The notes below the pieces were generated by a model. It did not search any database. It was given only the letters and a program-made list of their open reading frames with translations, and was not told where the DNA came from. This document shows positions 42,405 through 51,846 of a stretch of DNA of 64,000 nt, piece after piece. Made by a program: the position numbers and the translations under genes. How positions within the stretch are numbered: the first letter of the stretch is position 1; the number at the start of each line of letters is the position of its first letter. Source of the DNA: Bacteroidetes bacterium MedPE-SWsnd-G1 (GTDB taxonomy: Bacteria; Bacteroidota; Bacteroidia; Flavobacteriales; Flavobacteriaceae); assembly GCA_001874265.1 (NCBI GenBank), contig MPDD01000007.1, positions 1 to 64,000 of the forward strand, in the 5' to 3' direction.

Positions 42405-42443
42405 AAAAGCAGCAGGAGAATATAATTCTTCTGCTGCTTTTTT
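42405..42443 (+). terminator. terminator of metK
   Basis: AAAAGCAGCAGGAGAA...TTCTTCTGCTGCTTTTTT, 19 nt after the metK stop. Confidence 0.9.
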
Positions 42444-42514
42444 ATATATAGAAATCAAACCTCTAAAAACAGTTCGATTGACACAATGTTTTAGTCGTAT
42501 AAACTTTCGAATAA

Positions 42515-45196
42515 TTACAAATTATATTTAACGGTAAACATTAAACGCAAGGGCATTACGTAATAACTTGTAGCCGTTGTAAATGTTTCGCTAAAATTGT
42601 CTCTATTTATAGATTCATTATCGGTTAAGTTCTTACCTGAAAAAATAAATTCCCAATGGCTATCTTGCTTTTGATAAAACAAACTTGCATTTAAAAAAGA
42701 ATATGTGTTTTCTATAGTATTAGTTCCATCTCTATAATTATAATAACTATAATCTGCTATAAAACTGAAGTCCTGCAGGAATACTACATCTAGTTTGGCA
42801 AAAGGTCTGTCCGTTGTAAAATCACTACTTCTTGTAGATGAATCGTACTGATTAAATGTTTTGGCATACCCAATTTCCAAATTTGGTGCAGTTTTAAAAT
42901 TGGTAGCAAAGCTTGCTGTATAATTTTGAGTAAATGATTCTGAAACATTTGGTCTGTTATTTACAATACCATTTAATTTTGAGTAGTTTAAACGGGCACT
43001 CGCGTTTGCCTTAAACTTCCCAAACCTGCGACCGTAGCGTGCATTTCCACTTACAACCTCATCGGCTAAATTAGAATTAAATGGTGTACTAATCGTTTGA
43101 TTGAAACCTGTAGAATTCGCAATATTTTTTATATCATTAGTTTTTTTAGAATAGGTAACTGAAGCGTTCATATTTGTAAAATTGAACATACTAAAACTAA
43201 AGAAATTCACATTGAATCTATTATAAACTGCGCTTTCTAGTTCTCGATTTCCTTCGAACATAGAATTAAAGTTATTTAGCACATAACCTTCGGCCAGTCT
43301 ATTAATATCTGTGTATTCCCTAGTCATGGAATAACTAAAACGTAAATTTTGCGATTGCTTCAATTTCCATTGAACTAATAAATCTGGCAATATTTCTACA
43401 TCCGATTCAGAATTCTCTGTGCCCAACTGAGTATCTTCAGTGAAATAATTGTGAACCGTAAACCCTGGTGTAAATGTAAATTTACCCGTTACAGCTTTAT
43501 AATGTGCTCCTAAGAATATATCATTAAATTGGAATTTTACATCATTTATTAATTCTTCATCTCCAAAATCCAATCGATCTCCATTGGTGAGTATTTGATA
43601 AATGTTTGAATCAAAATTTTGATGACTTATGGTACTTCCTAGTGTAAAATTTAAATTACTTTTATTATTCAACACATAGAAATAATCAACTTTTCCATCA
43701 AATTTAGTTGTCCGCACATCTTTCTGTTGAGACATGTCATAAACGGCTTGTGGAACAGTTGGAATAATATTATCGAAAGGTTGGCTACTTCTTAAATAAT
43801 TTAATAATGGATTTTCTTCAGTGTACAAATGTTGCATTTCAAATGAAACTACGTTCTTATCATTCAAAACTTTGTAATAACTTAAATTTTGATTTATAGA
43901 AGATGGCGTTTGTTCTTGATTGTCTACTATATTTTCAGTATTTCCATTTACGATGGATTCTATTCCTCCTATTTCTTCTTGTTTAGATGTTTTCATTATA
44001 ACATCATAATCGAAATGCGTGTCTGCATTAGGAATATAGTTTGCACTTAATTTAAGCATTCCTAATTTTGAACGTTGGCTATTTACACTTTCTCTAACTT
44101 CTAAATTATCTGTTACAATATTTCTTGTTACTGTTTGCGTAAACATATCTACTTCGGAGTCATTAAAAATGGTAAATCCGCTTAATGTTAATTCATCTTT
44201 AGGTGAATAGGTAAAGTTCGCTGCTCCAAAACGAGAAATTACTTCTTGAGCCATATTATTTTGCATCGCAGAAAAACCCAAACCTCCGTCAGAAACATTG
44301 AAACTTGTACCACCTCTTCGCATCATGTTTTGAAATCCTCCTGAAAACCGATTAAAATCCTGTCTTGTAAAAGGTACTTCTCCAATATTATTTAAATCTG
44401 CAATGATGTTTACACTCGTTTTAGGGCTATAATAGAATAGTTTAGGATGCACCAAATATCCCTCTTCAGTTCCAGCTCCTGCGGAAATATCTCCAAACCA
44501 AAAGTTCTTTTTCCCCTCTTTCAATTTAATATTGATGGCAACATTATCAGAATCATCTCCCATTCCTCTCATCGGTGAGACTTCGTTGTAATTTCTTAAT
44601 ACTTCTATTTTATCAACTGCGTTGGCAGGAATATTCTTAGATGCAATTTTGGAATCTCCATCAAAAAAATCTTTCCCTTCTACCATTACCTTCTGAACCG
44701 TTTTTCCTTCAACCTCAATCTGCCCGTCCTCAGTAATTTCTACACCAGGTAATTTCTTTAAAACATCTTCTAACTTTTTCTCCGCACCGTTGGTAAAAGA
44801 GTCAGAATTATAAACAATGGTATCACCTTTTATGGTAACAGGCATATCAAAGGTTAGCTCAACCTCATTTAAGGTATTATCCTCCTCTTTCAAAGTGAAG
44901 TTTTGTGTAATATCAGCAGAGTCGTCAGGTAAATTTACTTCTGAATTTTGCGTTTCAAAACCAATATAACTGATTCTAAAACTATAGGTATTATTAGTAG
45001 GAAGCACTAATTTAAATTCTCCTTTATCGTTTGTAATAGAGTACGATTCAACTTTGTTAGATCCTTTTACAAAAGCAATAACATTTGCTAGTTCTAATGG
45101 GTTTCCTATACTGTCTTTAATTGTTCCTTCTACTCTAGCCGTTTGAGAATAAGAAGTCAATCCTATTAAAAATAGGACAAAAAATATATTTTTCAT
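42515..45196 (-). CDS. outer membrane beta-barrel receptor (TonB-dependent-like) with N-terminal carboxypeptidase-like domain
   Basis: Outer membrane protein, 893 aa. It has a signal peptide (MKNIFFVLFLIGLTSYSQ) and a CarboxypepD_reg-like domain (VEGTIKDSIGNPLELANVIAF). A plug-like region follows (LEDVLKKLPGVEITEDGQI and VDKIEVLRNYNEVS), then a long barrel ending in VMPLRLMFTVKYNL. This is the OMP_b-brl_3 type of receptor rather than a SusC. It follows two GLPGLI genes on the minus strand. The ligand is unknown; peptide or metal uptake is often proposed for this gene pairing. Confidence 0.88.
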   Translation of the reverse strand: MKNIFFVLFLIGLTSYSQTARVEGTIKDSIGNPLELANVIAFVKGSNKVESYSITNDKGEFKLVLPTNNTYSFRISYIGFETQNSEVNLPDDSADITQNFTLKEEDNTLNEVELTFDMPVTIKGDTIVYNSDSFTNGAEKKLEDVLKKLPGVEITEDGQIEVEGKTVQKVMVEGKDFFDGDSKIASKNIPANAVDKIEVLRNYNEVSPMRGMGDDSDNVAINIKLKEGKKNFWFGDISAGAGTEEGYLVHPKLFYYSPKTSVNIIADLNNIGEVPFTRQDFNRFSGGFQNMMRRGGTSFNVSDGGLGFSAMQNNMAQEVISRFGAANFTYSPKDELTLSGFTIFNDSEVDMFTQTVTRNIVTDNLEVRESVNSQRSKLGMLKLSANYIPNADTHFDYDVIMKTSKQEEIGGIESIVNGNTENIVDNQEQTPSSINQNLSYYKVLNDKNVVSFEMQHLYTEENPLLNYLRSSQPFDNIIPTVPQAVYDMSQQKDVRTTKFDGKVDYFYVLNNKSNLNFTLGSTISHQNFDSNIYQILTNGDRLDFGDEELINDVKFQFNDIFLGAHYKAVTGKFTFTPGFTVHNYFTEDTQLGTENSESDVEILPDLLVQWKLKQSQNLRFSYSMTREYTDINRLAEGYVLNNFNSMFEGNRELESAVYNRFNVNFFSFSMFNFTNMNASVTYSKKTNDIKNIANSTGFNQTISTPFNSNLADEVVSGNARYGRRFGKFKANASARLNYSKLNGIVNNRPNVSESFTQNYTASFATNFKTAPNLEIGYAKTFNQYDSSTRSSDFTTDRPFAKLDVVFLQDFSFIADYSYYNYRDGTNTIENTYSFLNASLFYQKQDSHWEFIFSGKNLTDNESINRDNFSETFTTATSYYVMPLRLMFTVKYNL

Positions 45197-45232
45197 TTAG
45201 TTAATTGAGTTTAAAAAACGCTTAAGTATTCT

Positions 45233-46072
45233 TTAGTTTCGAGAAGGCCTTCCACCACCTCTCCTTTCATTTCCGTACATCTCGCGCATTTCTTTCATTT
45301 TTTTAATAGATATTTCCCTATACTCTTCAGCTGTAACTACCTCTCCTTTTTTTGGCATTTTAATTTCAGCTTTCTCCTTAGGGTTTAGCACAATTTTCGT
45401 GCAGACGATTTGTGTATTATCAGCATTAATTTCTAGAATTAGACCTGGTAAACCCCAATACGAATCCGGTCCATGACTAACCGGAATATCTGGTGTATAC
45501 CAAGCAACGACTTCTATTTCTTTTAAAGAATCCTTCGGTTTTTCGGAAGTATCATTATTATTTCCTCCTCTTCCTCTTCCAAATCTAAAAGCCTCTACAT
45601 TTGGCGCCATCTTCTTAGCAACTGCCTTAAAACACAAATGCTTCCCAACTACTTTAGATTCATCTAAAAATTCCCATTCCAATTTTTCCAATTCATCCTT
45701 TACCAAAAACTCTTTTCCCATTAAATTTTGTTCCTGAGTATATTGTTGGTCTTTAATGTTTTTATAGTTTTTCCCTGCTCCAAACCCACCAAATCGCATA
45801 CCTCTACCTCCTTGTCCTGGTCTGTCTAATTGTTCTTCTTCTTTGTATATAGACTCAGTTGAATTGAAACTTAATTCAAATACTTTCTCAAGACGGCTTT
45901 TCATTCGCTCCTTTATTCTCTCTTGCTGATCTAATGGAATATTGCTCCCTTCTAAATTTAAATCCATCGTGGTTTTGGTTTGGTACGTGGCTTTTCCTTG
46001 AAAACCTTGCCCAAACGATAAAATGCTTGAACATAGAACTAAGAAAACAAAAAGGGTCATTGTATTTTTCAT
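45233..46072 (-). CDS. GLPGLI family protein
   Basis: GLPGLI family protein, 279 aa. It has a signal peptide (MKNTMTLFVFLVLCSSILSFGQ), an N-terminal GKATYQTKTTMDLN block and the signature YWGLPGLILEINAD near residue 205. It has a Gly/Arg-rich loop (GQGGRGMRFGGFGAGK) and a basic C-terminal tail (GNERRGGGRPSRN). Function of the family is unknown. It lies between its paralogue and the receptor gene, so the three are probably co-transcribed. Confidence 0.92.
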   Translation of the reverse strand: MKNTMTLFVFLVLCSSILSFGQGFQGKATYQTKTTMDLNLEGSNIPLDQQERIKERMKSRLEKVFELSFNSTESIYKEEEQLDRPGQGGRGMRFGGFGAGKNYKNIKDQQYTQEQNLMGKEFLVKDELEKLEWEFLDESKVVGKHLCFKAVAKKMAPNVEAFRFGRGRGGNNNDTSEKPKDSLKEIEVVAWYTPDIPVSHGPDSYWGLPGLILEINADNTQIVCTKIVLNPKEKAEIKMPKKGEVVTAEEYREISIKKMKEMREMYGNERRGGGRPSRN

Positions 46073-46137
46073 AACTAAACTATTTATAATTCATTTAAAC
46101 CTAAGACTGTAAAAATTACAAAAAGTTTAATCAACTA

Positions 46138-46995
46138 TTAACCCCCTATTCTAATACTAATAGACTCACCGCTTCCGCCTTTCCGTTCTCTTCCTCCATA
46201 TTGTTGCTGCATCTCTTTCATTTTCTTTTCCATTAACTTTCGATACTCAGCTTGATTCACCACTTTTCCACTTGTTGGCTCTTCAATCTTATCCTTAGTA
46301 TTCATTACAATTTTAGTGCACAAATAAGACATACTATCTCCGTCATGCAATTCTAAAATAAGACCTGGTAAGCCCCAATAATCGTCTGGACCATTACTTA
46401 CCGGAATATCGGCAGTATACCACGCTGTCAATACGCGCTCATTCTTCTCTTTTTCAACATCTTTAGATTTTTCTTCATCATCACTATCTACCCTAAAAGA
46501 CATACTCTCTACTTCTCTTTTAGCCACAGCTTTGAAACACAGGTATTTACCGATAATTTTTGATTCATCTGTAAATTCCCAGTTATAGGTTTCTAATTCA
46601 TCTTTTACCAAAAAACTCTTACCAAATAAATCTTGCTCATTTGCAAACTTTTTAGTCTTTGTATTCTTGTACTGTTCTAAACCAGCATTTCCACCCATTA
46701 CCATTACACGCATCCCTCCAGATTGCACATTACCAGTTGGAGCATCTAATTTCTCCTCTTCCTTATAAATTGAAGCCTCTTTATTAAAAGTTAATATATA
46801 AGTACGCTCAAATTGCTTCTTTAACATGGCTTCCATTTTTTCTTTTTGAGCATCGGACATTTCAGAATCTTCAAGACTCATTTCCATTTTACGTTGAGTT
46901 TGATAATATGCTTTTCCCTGAAAATCTTGTGCATTTACCAAATAACTAATCAAGAATGCACAAAAAGTAACTAAGTTTATAATAAGTGTTTTCAT
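46138..46995 (-). CDS. GLPGLI family protein, paralogue
   Basis: Second GLPGLI protein, 285 aa, clearly related to the neighbour: signal peptide, GKAYYQTQRKMEMS, the shared FLVKDELE and FTDESKIIGKYLCFKAVAKRE blocks, and YWGLPGLILELHDG. This looks like a tandem duplication. It is the first gene of the receptor operon. A minus-strand TACTTTTG (47021-47028) is its -7 element, with three 10-bp direct repeats upstream. Confidence 0.92.
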   Translation of the reverse strand: MKTLIINLVTFCAFLISYLVNAQDFQGKAYYQTQRKMEMSLEDSEMSDAQKEKMEAMLKKQFERTYILTFNKEASIYKEEEKLDAPTGNVQSGGMRVMVMGGNAGLEQYKNTKTKKFANEQDLFGKSFLVKDELETYNWEFTDESKIIGKYLCFKAVAKREVESMSFRVDSDDEEKSKDVEKEKNERVLTAWYTADIPVSNGPDDYWGLPGLILELHDGDSMSYLCTKIVMNTKDKIEEPTSGKVVNQAEYRKLMEKKMKEMQQQYGGRERKGGSGESISIRIGG

Positions 46996-47020
46996 TTTTT
47001 TTAAGTTTAAATTATATCTA

Positions 47021-47028
47021 CAAAAGTA
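47021..47028 (-). promoter_or_regulatory. -7 promoter element of the GLPGLI/receptor operon
   Basis: Minus strand TACTTTTG, 25 nt before the start codon. There is no TTTG at -33; direct repeats lie 22 nt upstream instead, suggesting an activator-dependent promoter. Confidence 0.6.
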
Positions 47029-47050
47029 ACGGGCATTAGTACAACTCAGC

Positions 47051-47080
47051 GTTAATGAGTGTTAACGAGTGTTAACCGGC
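47051..47080. repeat. three 10-bp direct repeats, probable response regulator binding site
   Basis: GTTAATGAGT GTTAACGAGT GTTAACCGGC: three GTTAA half-sites at exact 10-bp spacing, in the middle of the divergent region. This is the usual form of OmpR/PhoB-class response regulator sites. Confidence 0.65.
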
Positions 47081-47103
47081 TTTTTCCTTCTAATTTAACT
47101 ACT

Positions 47104-47111
47104 TACTTTTG
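47104..47111 (+). promoter_or_regulatory. -7 promoter element of the two-component operon
   Basis: TACTTTTG, identical to the element of the divergent operon and 23 nt beyond the direct repeats. Confidence 0.6.
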
Positions 47112-47140
47112 AACCAACTAAATCGAAAAAATCACTAGTC

Positions 47141-47509
47141 ATGAACAAAAATATAATCCTTACAATTGTCTTTCTAAGCACTACTTTTATTGGGTTTTGT
47201 CAATCCAAAACAAAAACAGAAATGAAGATTTCAACAGTTTCAGATTTTAAAATTGAAACCGATAATTTTGAAGAATTATCAGATTTTGATTGGAATATGA
47301 TTAAAGAAATGTTTGAAAACAACGAACCTGAAGAAAATATTACTTTAGCATTTGTTTATAGTAAAAAACCAACAGATTTAAATGAGGCTATTTACATAGA
47401 TGATTTAACATTTAAAATAACAGGGAAATCTTCAGAAATTGATAAACTGACAAAACAAATGCAAAAGACATTGTCTAAAATTGCAAAAATAGATTTTAAA
47501 ACAAAATAA
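47141..47509 (+). CDS. small exported protein ahead of the histidine kinase
   Basis: Unrecognised protein of 122 aa with a clear signal peptide (MNKNIILTIVFLSTTFIGFCQ). The mature part is acidic in the middle (FEELSDFDWNMIKEMFENNEPEEN) and Lys-rich at the end. It lies 22 nt before the histidine kinase gene in the same operon. An extracytoplasmic partner or feedback protein of the sensor is plausible from position; no domain supports it. Confidence 0.65.
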   Translation: MNKNIILTIVFLSTTFIGFCQSKTKTEMKISTVSDFKIETDNFEELSDFDWNMIKEMFENNEPEENITLAFVYSKKPTDLNEAIYIDDLTFKITGKSSEIDKLTKQMQKTLSKIAKIDFKTK

Positions 47510-47531
47510 TATTATTCGAAATAGAACTGGA

Positions 47532-49043
47532 ATGGATACTAAAAAACATCAATGGATTATCATATTAATTGCGGTTACAATTGTAACTACAATTGCCGTG
47601 CAGTTCTATTGGAATTACAAAAATTATATTGACAATAAAACACGTGTAAACAATGAAATTCAGAATAGTTTAGACAACGCAATTGATGAATATTATAGTA
47701 CCATTTCTAAGGACAAATTCTTAACGATAGTTAGCTACGACAGTATTAATAACAATCATAACTTATTTGCAAATTTTCAATCAGACATATCGGATACAAG
47801 TTTAAATAGTAAAAGAAAATTTAAAATAAATTCATTAGAAATAAAAACTGATGATCCTGAAGAATTTGAAAAAATGCCAGATCTCATCAATCAATTATTG
47901 TTTGATGGAGACAGTATGGGGTTTGAAGACTTAAATGAAAAAGACACTCTAATTGAAAAAAGACCATTACGCATTTATCATGATAAAAAAAATACTGATA
48001 GTTTACGAGTTTTAAAGGGAATTCAATCCGTAATGATTGCTTTTTCTACGGATTCGATAAACATGAAGCAATTAGATTCACTATTTTTAAATCAATTGGC
48101 TAAAAACAGCATTTCTACTCCTTATTATTTTGAATTTAAAGATCGTGACTCAATTTTACAAACCAACAATATAGAAAGGTTAAAGTTTGATTACAAAGTC
48201 GGTTCAAAATCGACTTACTTAAGAGATCATCAATCTTTTATTACGTTTTACAAAGATCCAACTGCCGCTGCACTAAGGAAAAGTTCATTTGGCATTCTTT
48301 TATCTTTTATTTTATCCTCTGCAGTAATACTATGCTTAATTTATTTATTAAAGATAATCAATCAACAAAAGAAACTTTCAGAGATTAAGAATGACCTAAT
48401 CAGTAATATTACTCATGAGTTCAAAACACCTATTACAACTATAGGTATAGCACTAGAAGGATTACAAAATTTTGACGCCATTAAAAGTCCTGAAAGAGCG
48501 CAAAGTTATGTTAGCATGTCTCAAGAACAGTTAATTAAACTAAACTTGATGGTTGAAAAACTTTTAGAAACGGCAACCTTAAAAAATGGTCAGTTTACCT
48601 TAGAAAAAGAGCGAGCGGATGTAGTTTCATTAATAAAAAGTATTTCAGAAAAACAGCGTATTGCAAATCCATCTGCAACCATCCAGTTTTCTTCAGCTTT
48701 AAAAAGTAAAGAATTTAATTTAGACATATTACATTTTGAAAATGCCATATTAAACTTGATAGATAATGCTATCAAATATGGAAACGGATTGGTTGAAATA
48801 TTAATACAAGATGATGCCTCCGTATTAATTATGGATAACGGCCCAGGTATTCCCCAAAACGAACAAAAGAAGATTTTTGAGCAGTTTTATCGAATTCCAA
48901 CCGGTAATGTGCACGACGTAAAAGGCTTCGGTATTGGCTTACATTACACTAAAAAAATTATCGAAAAGCACGAAGGCAATATCAGTGTTCATAGTAAAAA
49001 AGGAAAAACAATTTTTAAAATTTCTCTCGCTCATGGATCATAA
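47532..49043 (+). CDS. membrane sensor histidine kinase
   Basis: Two-component sensor kinase, 503 aa. It has TM1 at about residues 9-27, an extracytoplasmic sensor domain of about 220 residues, and TM2 at about 253-275. The HisKA phosphoacceptor is SNITHEFKTP (H295), followed by a HATPase domain (NAILNLIDNAIKYGN, DNGPGIP, GFGIGLHYTKKI). No HAMP domain is evident between TM2 and HisKA. The last codons overlap the response regulator start by 11 nt. The sensor domain has no family I recognise. Confidence 0.93.
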   Translation: MDTKKHQWIIILIAVTIVTTIAVQFYWNYKNYIDNKTRVNNEIQNSLDNAIDEYYSTISKDKFLTIVSYDSINNNHNLFANFQSDISDTSLNSKRKFKINSLEIKTDDPEEFEKMPDLINQLLFDGDSMGFEDLNEKDTLIEKRPLRIYHDKKNTDSLRVLKGIQSVMIAFSTDSINMKQLDSLFLNQLAKNSISTPYYFEFKDRDSILQTNNIERLKFDYKVGSKSTYLRDHQSFITFYKDPTAAALRKSSFGILLSFILSSAVILCLIYLLKIINQQKKLSEIKNDLISNITHEFKTPITTIGIALEGLQNFDAIKSPERAQSYVSMSQEQLIKLNLMVEKLLETATLKNGQFTLEKERADVVSLIKSISEKQRIANPSATIQFSSALKSKEFNLDILHFENAILNLIDNAIKYGNGLVEILIQDDASVLIMDNGPGIPQNEQKKIFEQFYRIPTGNVHDVKGFGIGLHYTKKIIEKHEGNISVHSKKGKTIFKISLAHGS

Positions 49044-49707
49044 AATAAAAATCTTATTGGCGGAAGACGAACCTGCTTTAGGTCAAATTATTAAAGAAAG
49101 TCTGACTACACGGAATTTTGATGTTACACTTTGCGCCAATGGTGAAGAAGCATTTCAACAATATAAAACGGATGCTCCGGACATATTAGTATTAGATGTT
49201 ATGATGCCAATTAAAGATGGTTTTACATTGGCAAAAGAAATTCGTTTTGAAAACGAGCATATTCCTATTCTTTTTCTAACAGCAAAATCACAGGTTAAAG
49301 ATGTTGTTGAAGGGTTTGAAATTGGTGGTAACGATTATTTAAAGAAACCATTTAGCATGGAAGAATTAATCGTGCGAATTAATGCTTTATTAAAACGGCA
49401 AAAATCTAAAAATGAACCGATTAATATTGGAAAGTATACCTTTGACTTGTTAAAACAAGAATTGTCATTTGGCACTTCTAAAGAAAATTTAACACATAGA
49501 GAAGCACAATTATTATGGCATTTACACATTCAGAGAAATAAGGTTTTAGAACGCTCAATAATTTTAAAAAAATTATGGGGTGATGATGACTTTTTCAATG
49601 CCCGAAGCATGGATGTTTTCATTTCAAAACTCAGAAAAAAACTAAAACAAGACGCAAACATTCAAATCATTAATATTAGAGGTTTTGGCTATAAAATGAT
49701 TTGCTAA
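49033..49707 (+). CDS. OmpR/PhoB-class response regulator
   Basis: Response regulator of 224 aa from the ATG at 49033 (the track start at 48934 lies inside the kinase gene). The receiver domain has LLAEDEPALG, phospho-acceptor D55 in LVLDVMMP, and KKPFSMEELIVR. The C-terminal winged helix includes LTHREAQLLWHLH and SMDVFISKLRKKL...IINIRGFGYKM. The three 10-bp direct repeats at 47051-47080 are the obvious candidate binding site. Confidence 0.94.
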   Translation: MDHKIKILLAEDEPALGQIIKESLTTRNFDVTLCANGEEAFQQYKTDAPDILVLDVMMPIKDGFTLAKEIRFENEHIPILFLTAKSQVKDVVEGFEIGGNDYLKKPFSMEELIVRINALLKRQKSKNEPINIGKYTFDLLKQELSFGTSKENLTHREAQLLWHLHIQRNKVLERSIILKKLWGDDDFFNARSMDVFISKLRKKLKQDANIQIINIRGFGYKMIC

Positions 49708-50058
49708 AGTTTTTAATAATAATGGTCAAGTTATTTTGATCTAGGTACTTTCAGAATTTACTTATATATCTCATTTATAAGATTACAAATCGAAAAACGT
49801 TGGCATTTTTTCGGGTGAAATGATAAACTTTAAATCATCCACTAAAACACAGATTTTAATAGAGTGCAATTTATCAGTGTTGATAAAACCCTTGTTTTAA
49901 TCCATATTTGTATTTATAGAACCCTTTGATTCACTAAAAAATAATTAAATTAGCATTCTGTTTTTCTTAAAACTTCCTATACTTTAAAGGAAGTAAACAG
50001 ACTAACAAACAAACCATTATTAGATAAATCTAATTTTAAAGTTTATAAAAAATAAATT
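49708..50058. other. 351-nt intergenic region without a recognised gene
   Basis: AT-rich gap between the response regulator and the deoxynucleoside kinase. I see adjoining small inverted repeats, TTTATC/GATAAA and TAAAAC/GTTTTA (near 49870-49898), which could form a weak terminator. Another, ACTTCC/GGAAGT, lies at 49972-49994. There is no coding signal and no full consensus promoter. Confidence 0.5.
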
Positions 50059-50673
50059 ATGCACGTAGCCATTGCAGGTAATATTGGAGCCGGAAAAACA
50101 ACCCTCACAAAACTTTTAGCCAAACATTATAAATGGACACCGCATTATGAATCGGTTGATGAAAACCCATATTTAGATGATTTTTATGGTGAAATGGAAC
50201 GTTGGAGTTTTAATCTTCAAGTATTCTTTTTGAATAGCAGATTTAGACAAGTTTTAGAACTAAGACAAAGTGGTAAAAATATCATTCAGGATAGAACCAT
50301 TTATGAAGACGCCAGTATTTTTGCTCCCAACCTACATGCAATGGGTTTAATGACTAATAGAGATTTTAACAACTATGCATCTTTGTTTGAATTGATGGAA
50401 AACCTAGTTACACCACCAGATTTATTAATTTATTTAAGAGGAAGTATTGAAAAATTGGTAGGCCAAATTCACAAGCGTGGGCGCGACTATGAAAACACCA
50501 TTTCTATCGATTATTTGAGTAGATTAAATGAAAGATACGAAGCTTGGGTTAGCCAATATAGCAAAGGAAAATTATTAGTTATTGATATCGACAATTTAAA
50601 CTTTGTAGACAATCCAGAAGATCTTTCTTCAATTATAGAACGTATAGATGCCCAGATACATGGGTTGTTTTAG
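50059..50673 (+). CDS. deoxynucleoside kinase
   Basis: Deoxynucleoside kinase of the dCK/dGK family, 204 aa, phosphorylating deoxynucleosides for salvage. It shows the P-loop GNIGAGKTTL (residues 7-16), the substrate-site segment ERWSFNLQVFFLNSR, the DRTIYEDASIFA block and the lid RGRDYENTIS. Specificity cannot be read. The GH53 gene overlaps its 3' end. Confidence 0.93.
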   Translation: MHVAIAGNIGAGKTTLTKLLAKHYKWTPHYESVDENPYLDDFYGEMERWSFNLQVFFLNSRFRQVLELRQSGKNIIQDRTIYEDASIFAPNLHAMGLMTNRDFNNYASLFELMENLVTPPDLLIYLRGSIEKLVGQIHKRGRDYENTISIDYLSRLNERYEAWVSQYSKGKLLVIDIDNLNFVDNPEDLSSIIERIDAQIHGLF

Positions 50674-51829
50674 ACTTAAACTCTTAGTATTTAATATCCT
50701 TTTATCAAGTTTGTTTATTGGATGTAAAGATAGTTCTAATAACATCGATACTCGAAATTCAGATCGTACCAACAATGTAAATGATAACGATTTTTCATTT
50801 TATCTTGGAGCCGATTTGTCCTATATAAATGAACTCGAAGATTTTAATGCTGAATATAAATTTAATGGAGAAATAGTAGACCCATTTAAGCATTTCAGTC
50901 AAAGTGGTTGTAATATTACAAGGGTTAGACTTTGGAACAATCCGCCAACCGGATATTCAGATTTTAACGATGTTAAAAAAACCATTGAAAGAGCCAAAAA
51001 TGAAAAAATGCACATTCTATTAGATTTTCACTATTCTGATTTTTGGGCTGACCCTCATAAACAAACAATTCCTGTTGCTTGGAAAGACATTTCAAATGTA
51101 GAAATTTTAGCAGATTCGGTGTATCAATACACGTATAACACGTTATCTAAATTGATTGATAACAATTTAGCTCCAGAATTGGTTCAAATAGGAAATGAAA
51201 CTAATATCGAGATTCTTCAAAAAGAAGATGATACAAATACATCTGAAATAAATTGGACAAGGAATAGCGCGTTGTTTAATGCAGGAATTAAAGCTGTGAA
51301 TAATATAAATACAGCTTATAATTTAAATATTAAAAAAGTGCTTCATATTGCACAGCCAGAAAACGCATTTGATTGGTTCGAAAAAGCGTTTGAAAATAAT
51401 TTAACCGATTTTGATATCATCGGGCTGTCTTATTATGCAAAATGGTCTTCCTATAGTTTAAATGAAATTCCTGATGCTATTAGCTCTTTACAAAATGAAT
51501 TTAAAAAGTCTGTTTTAATAGTTGAAACTGCATACCCACATTCTTTACAAAATGTTGATGCGGCCGATAATATATTAGGAAACGACGCCCTCATTGATGG
51601 CTTCAATGCAACACCAAACGGACAGTTAAATTATTTAATTCAACTTACGAAAAATGTAAAGAAAGCCGATGGCCTTGGCGTAATTTATTGGGAGCCAGCT
51701 TGGATAACTTCAGATGCTAAAACGGCTTGGGGAATAGGATCTCATTGGGATAATGCAACCTTTTTTGATGCATATAATAACAACGAAGCATTACCTGCAT
51801 TCAATTTTTTCAATAAGGAAAACTATTAA
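50660..51829 (+). CDS. GH53 endo-beta-1,4-galactanase, lipoprotein
   Basis: Glycoside hydrolase family 53 (arabinogalactan endo-1,4-beta-galactosidase type), 389 aa from the second Met. It has a lipoprotein signal with a lipobox (LLSSLFIGC). Family blocks are GADLSYINELE, NITRVRLWNNP and ILLDFHYSDFWADP. The acid/base Glu is in VQIGNETN and the nucleophile Glu in VLIVETAYPH. The start overlaps the kinase gene by 14 nt (26 nt if the first Met is used). No SusC/SusD or other carbohydrate genes adjoin it. Confidence 0.9.
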   Translation: MGCFRLKLLVFNILLSSLFIGCKDSSNNIDTRNSDRTNNVNDNDFSFYLGADLSYINELEDFNAEYKFNGEIVDPFKHFSQSGCNITRVRLWNNPPTGYSDFNDVKKTIERAKNEKMHILLDFHYSDFWADPHKQTIPVAWKDISNVEILADSVYQYTYNTLSKLIDNNLAPELVQIGNETNIEILQKEDDTNTSEINWTRNSALFNAGIKAVNNINTAYNLNIKKVLHIAQPENAFDWFEKAFENNLTDFDIIGLSYYAKWSSYSLNEIPDAISSLQNEFKKSVLIVETAYPHSLQNVDAADNILGNDALIDGFNATPNGQLNYLIQLTKNVKKADGLGVIYWEPAWITSDAKTAWGIGSHWDNATFFDAYNNNEALPAFNFFNKENY

Positions 51830-51846
51830 CTTTTTAACTTCAGCAA

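Noticed and set aside
48934-49032. N-terminal extension of the response regulator
   Set aside because: It overlaps the kinase ATPase domain out of frame; the receiver domain starts at the ATG at 49033.
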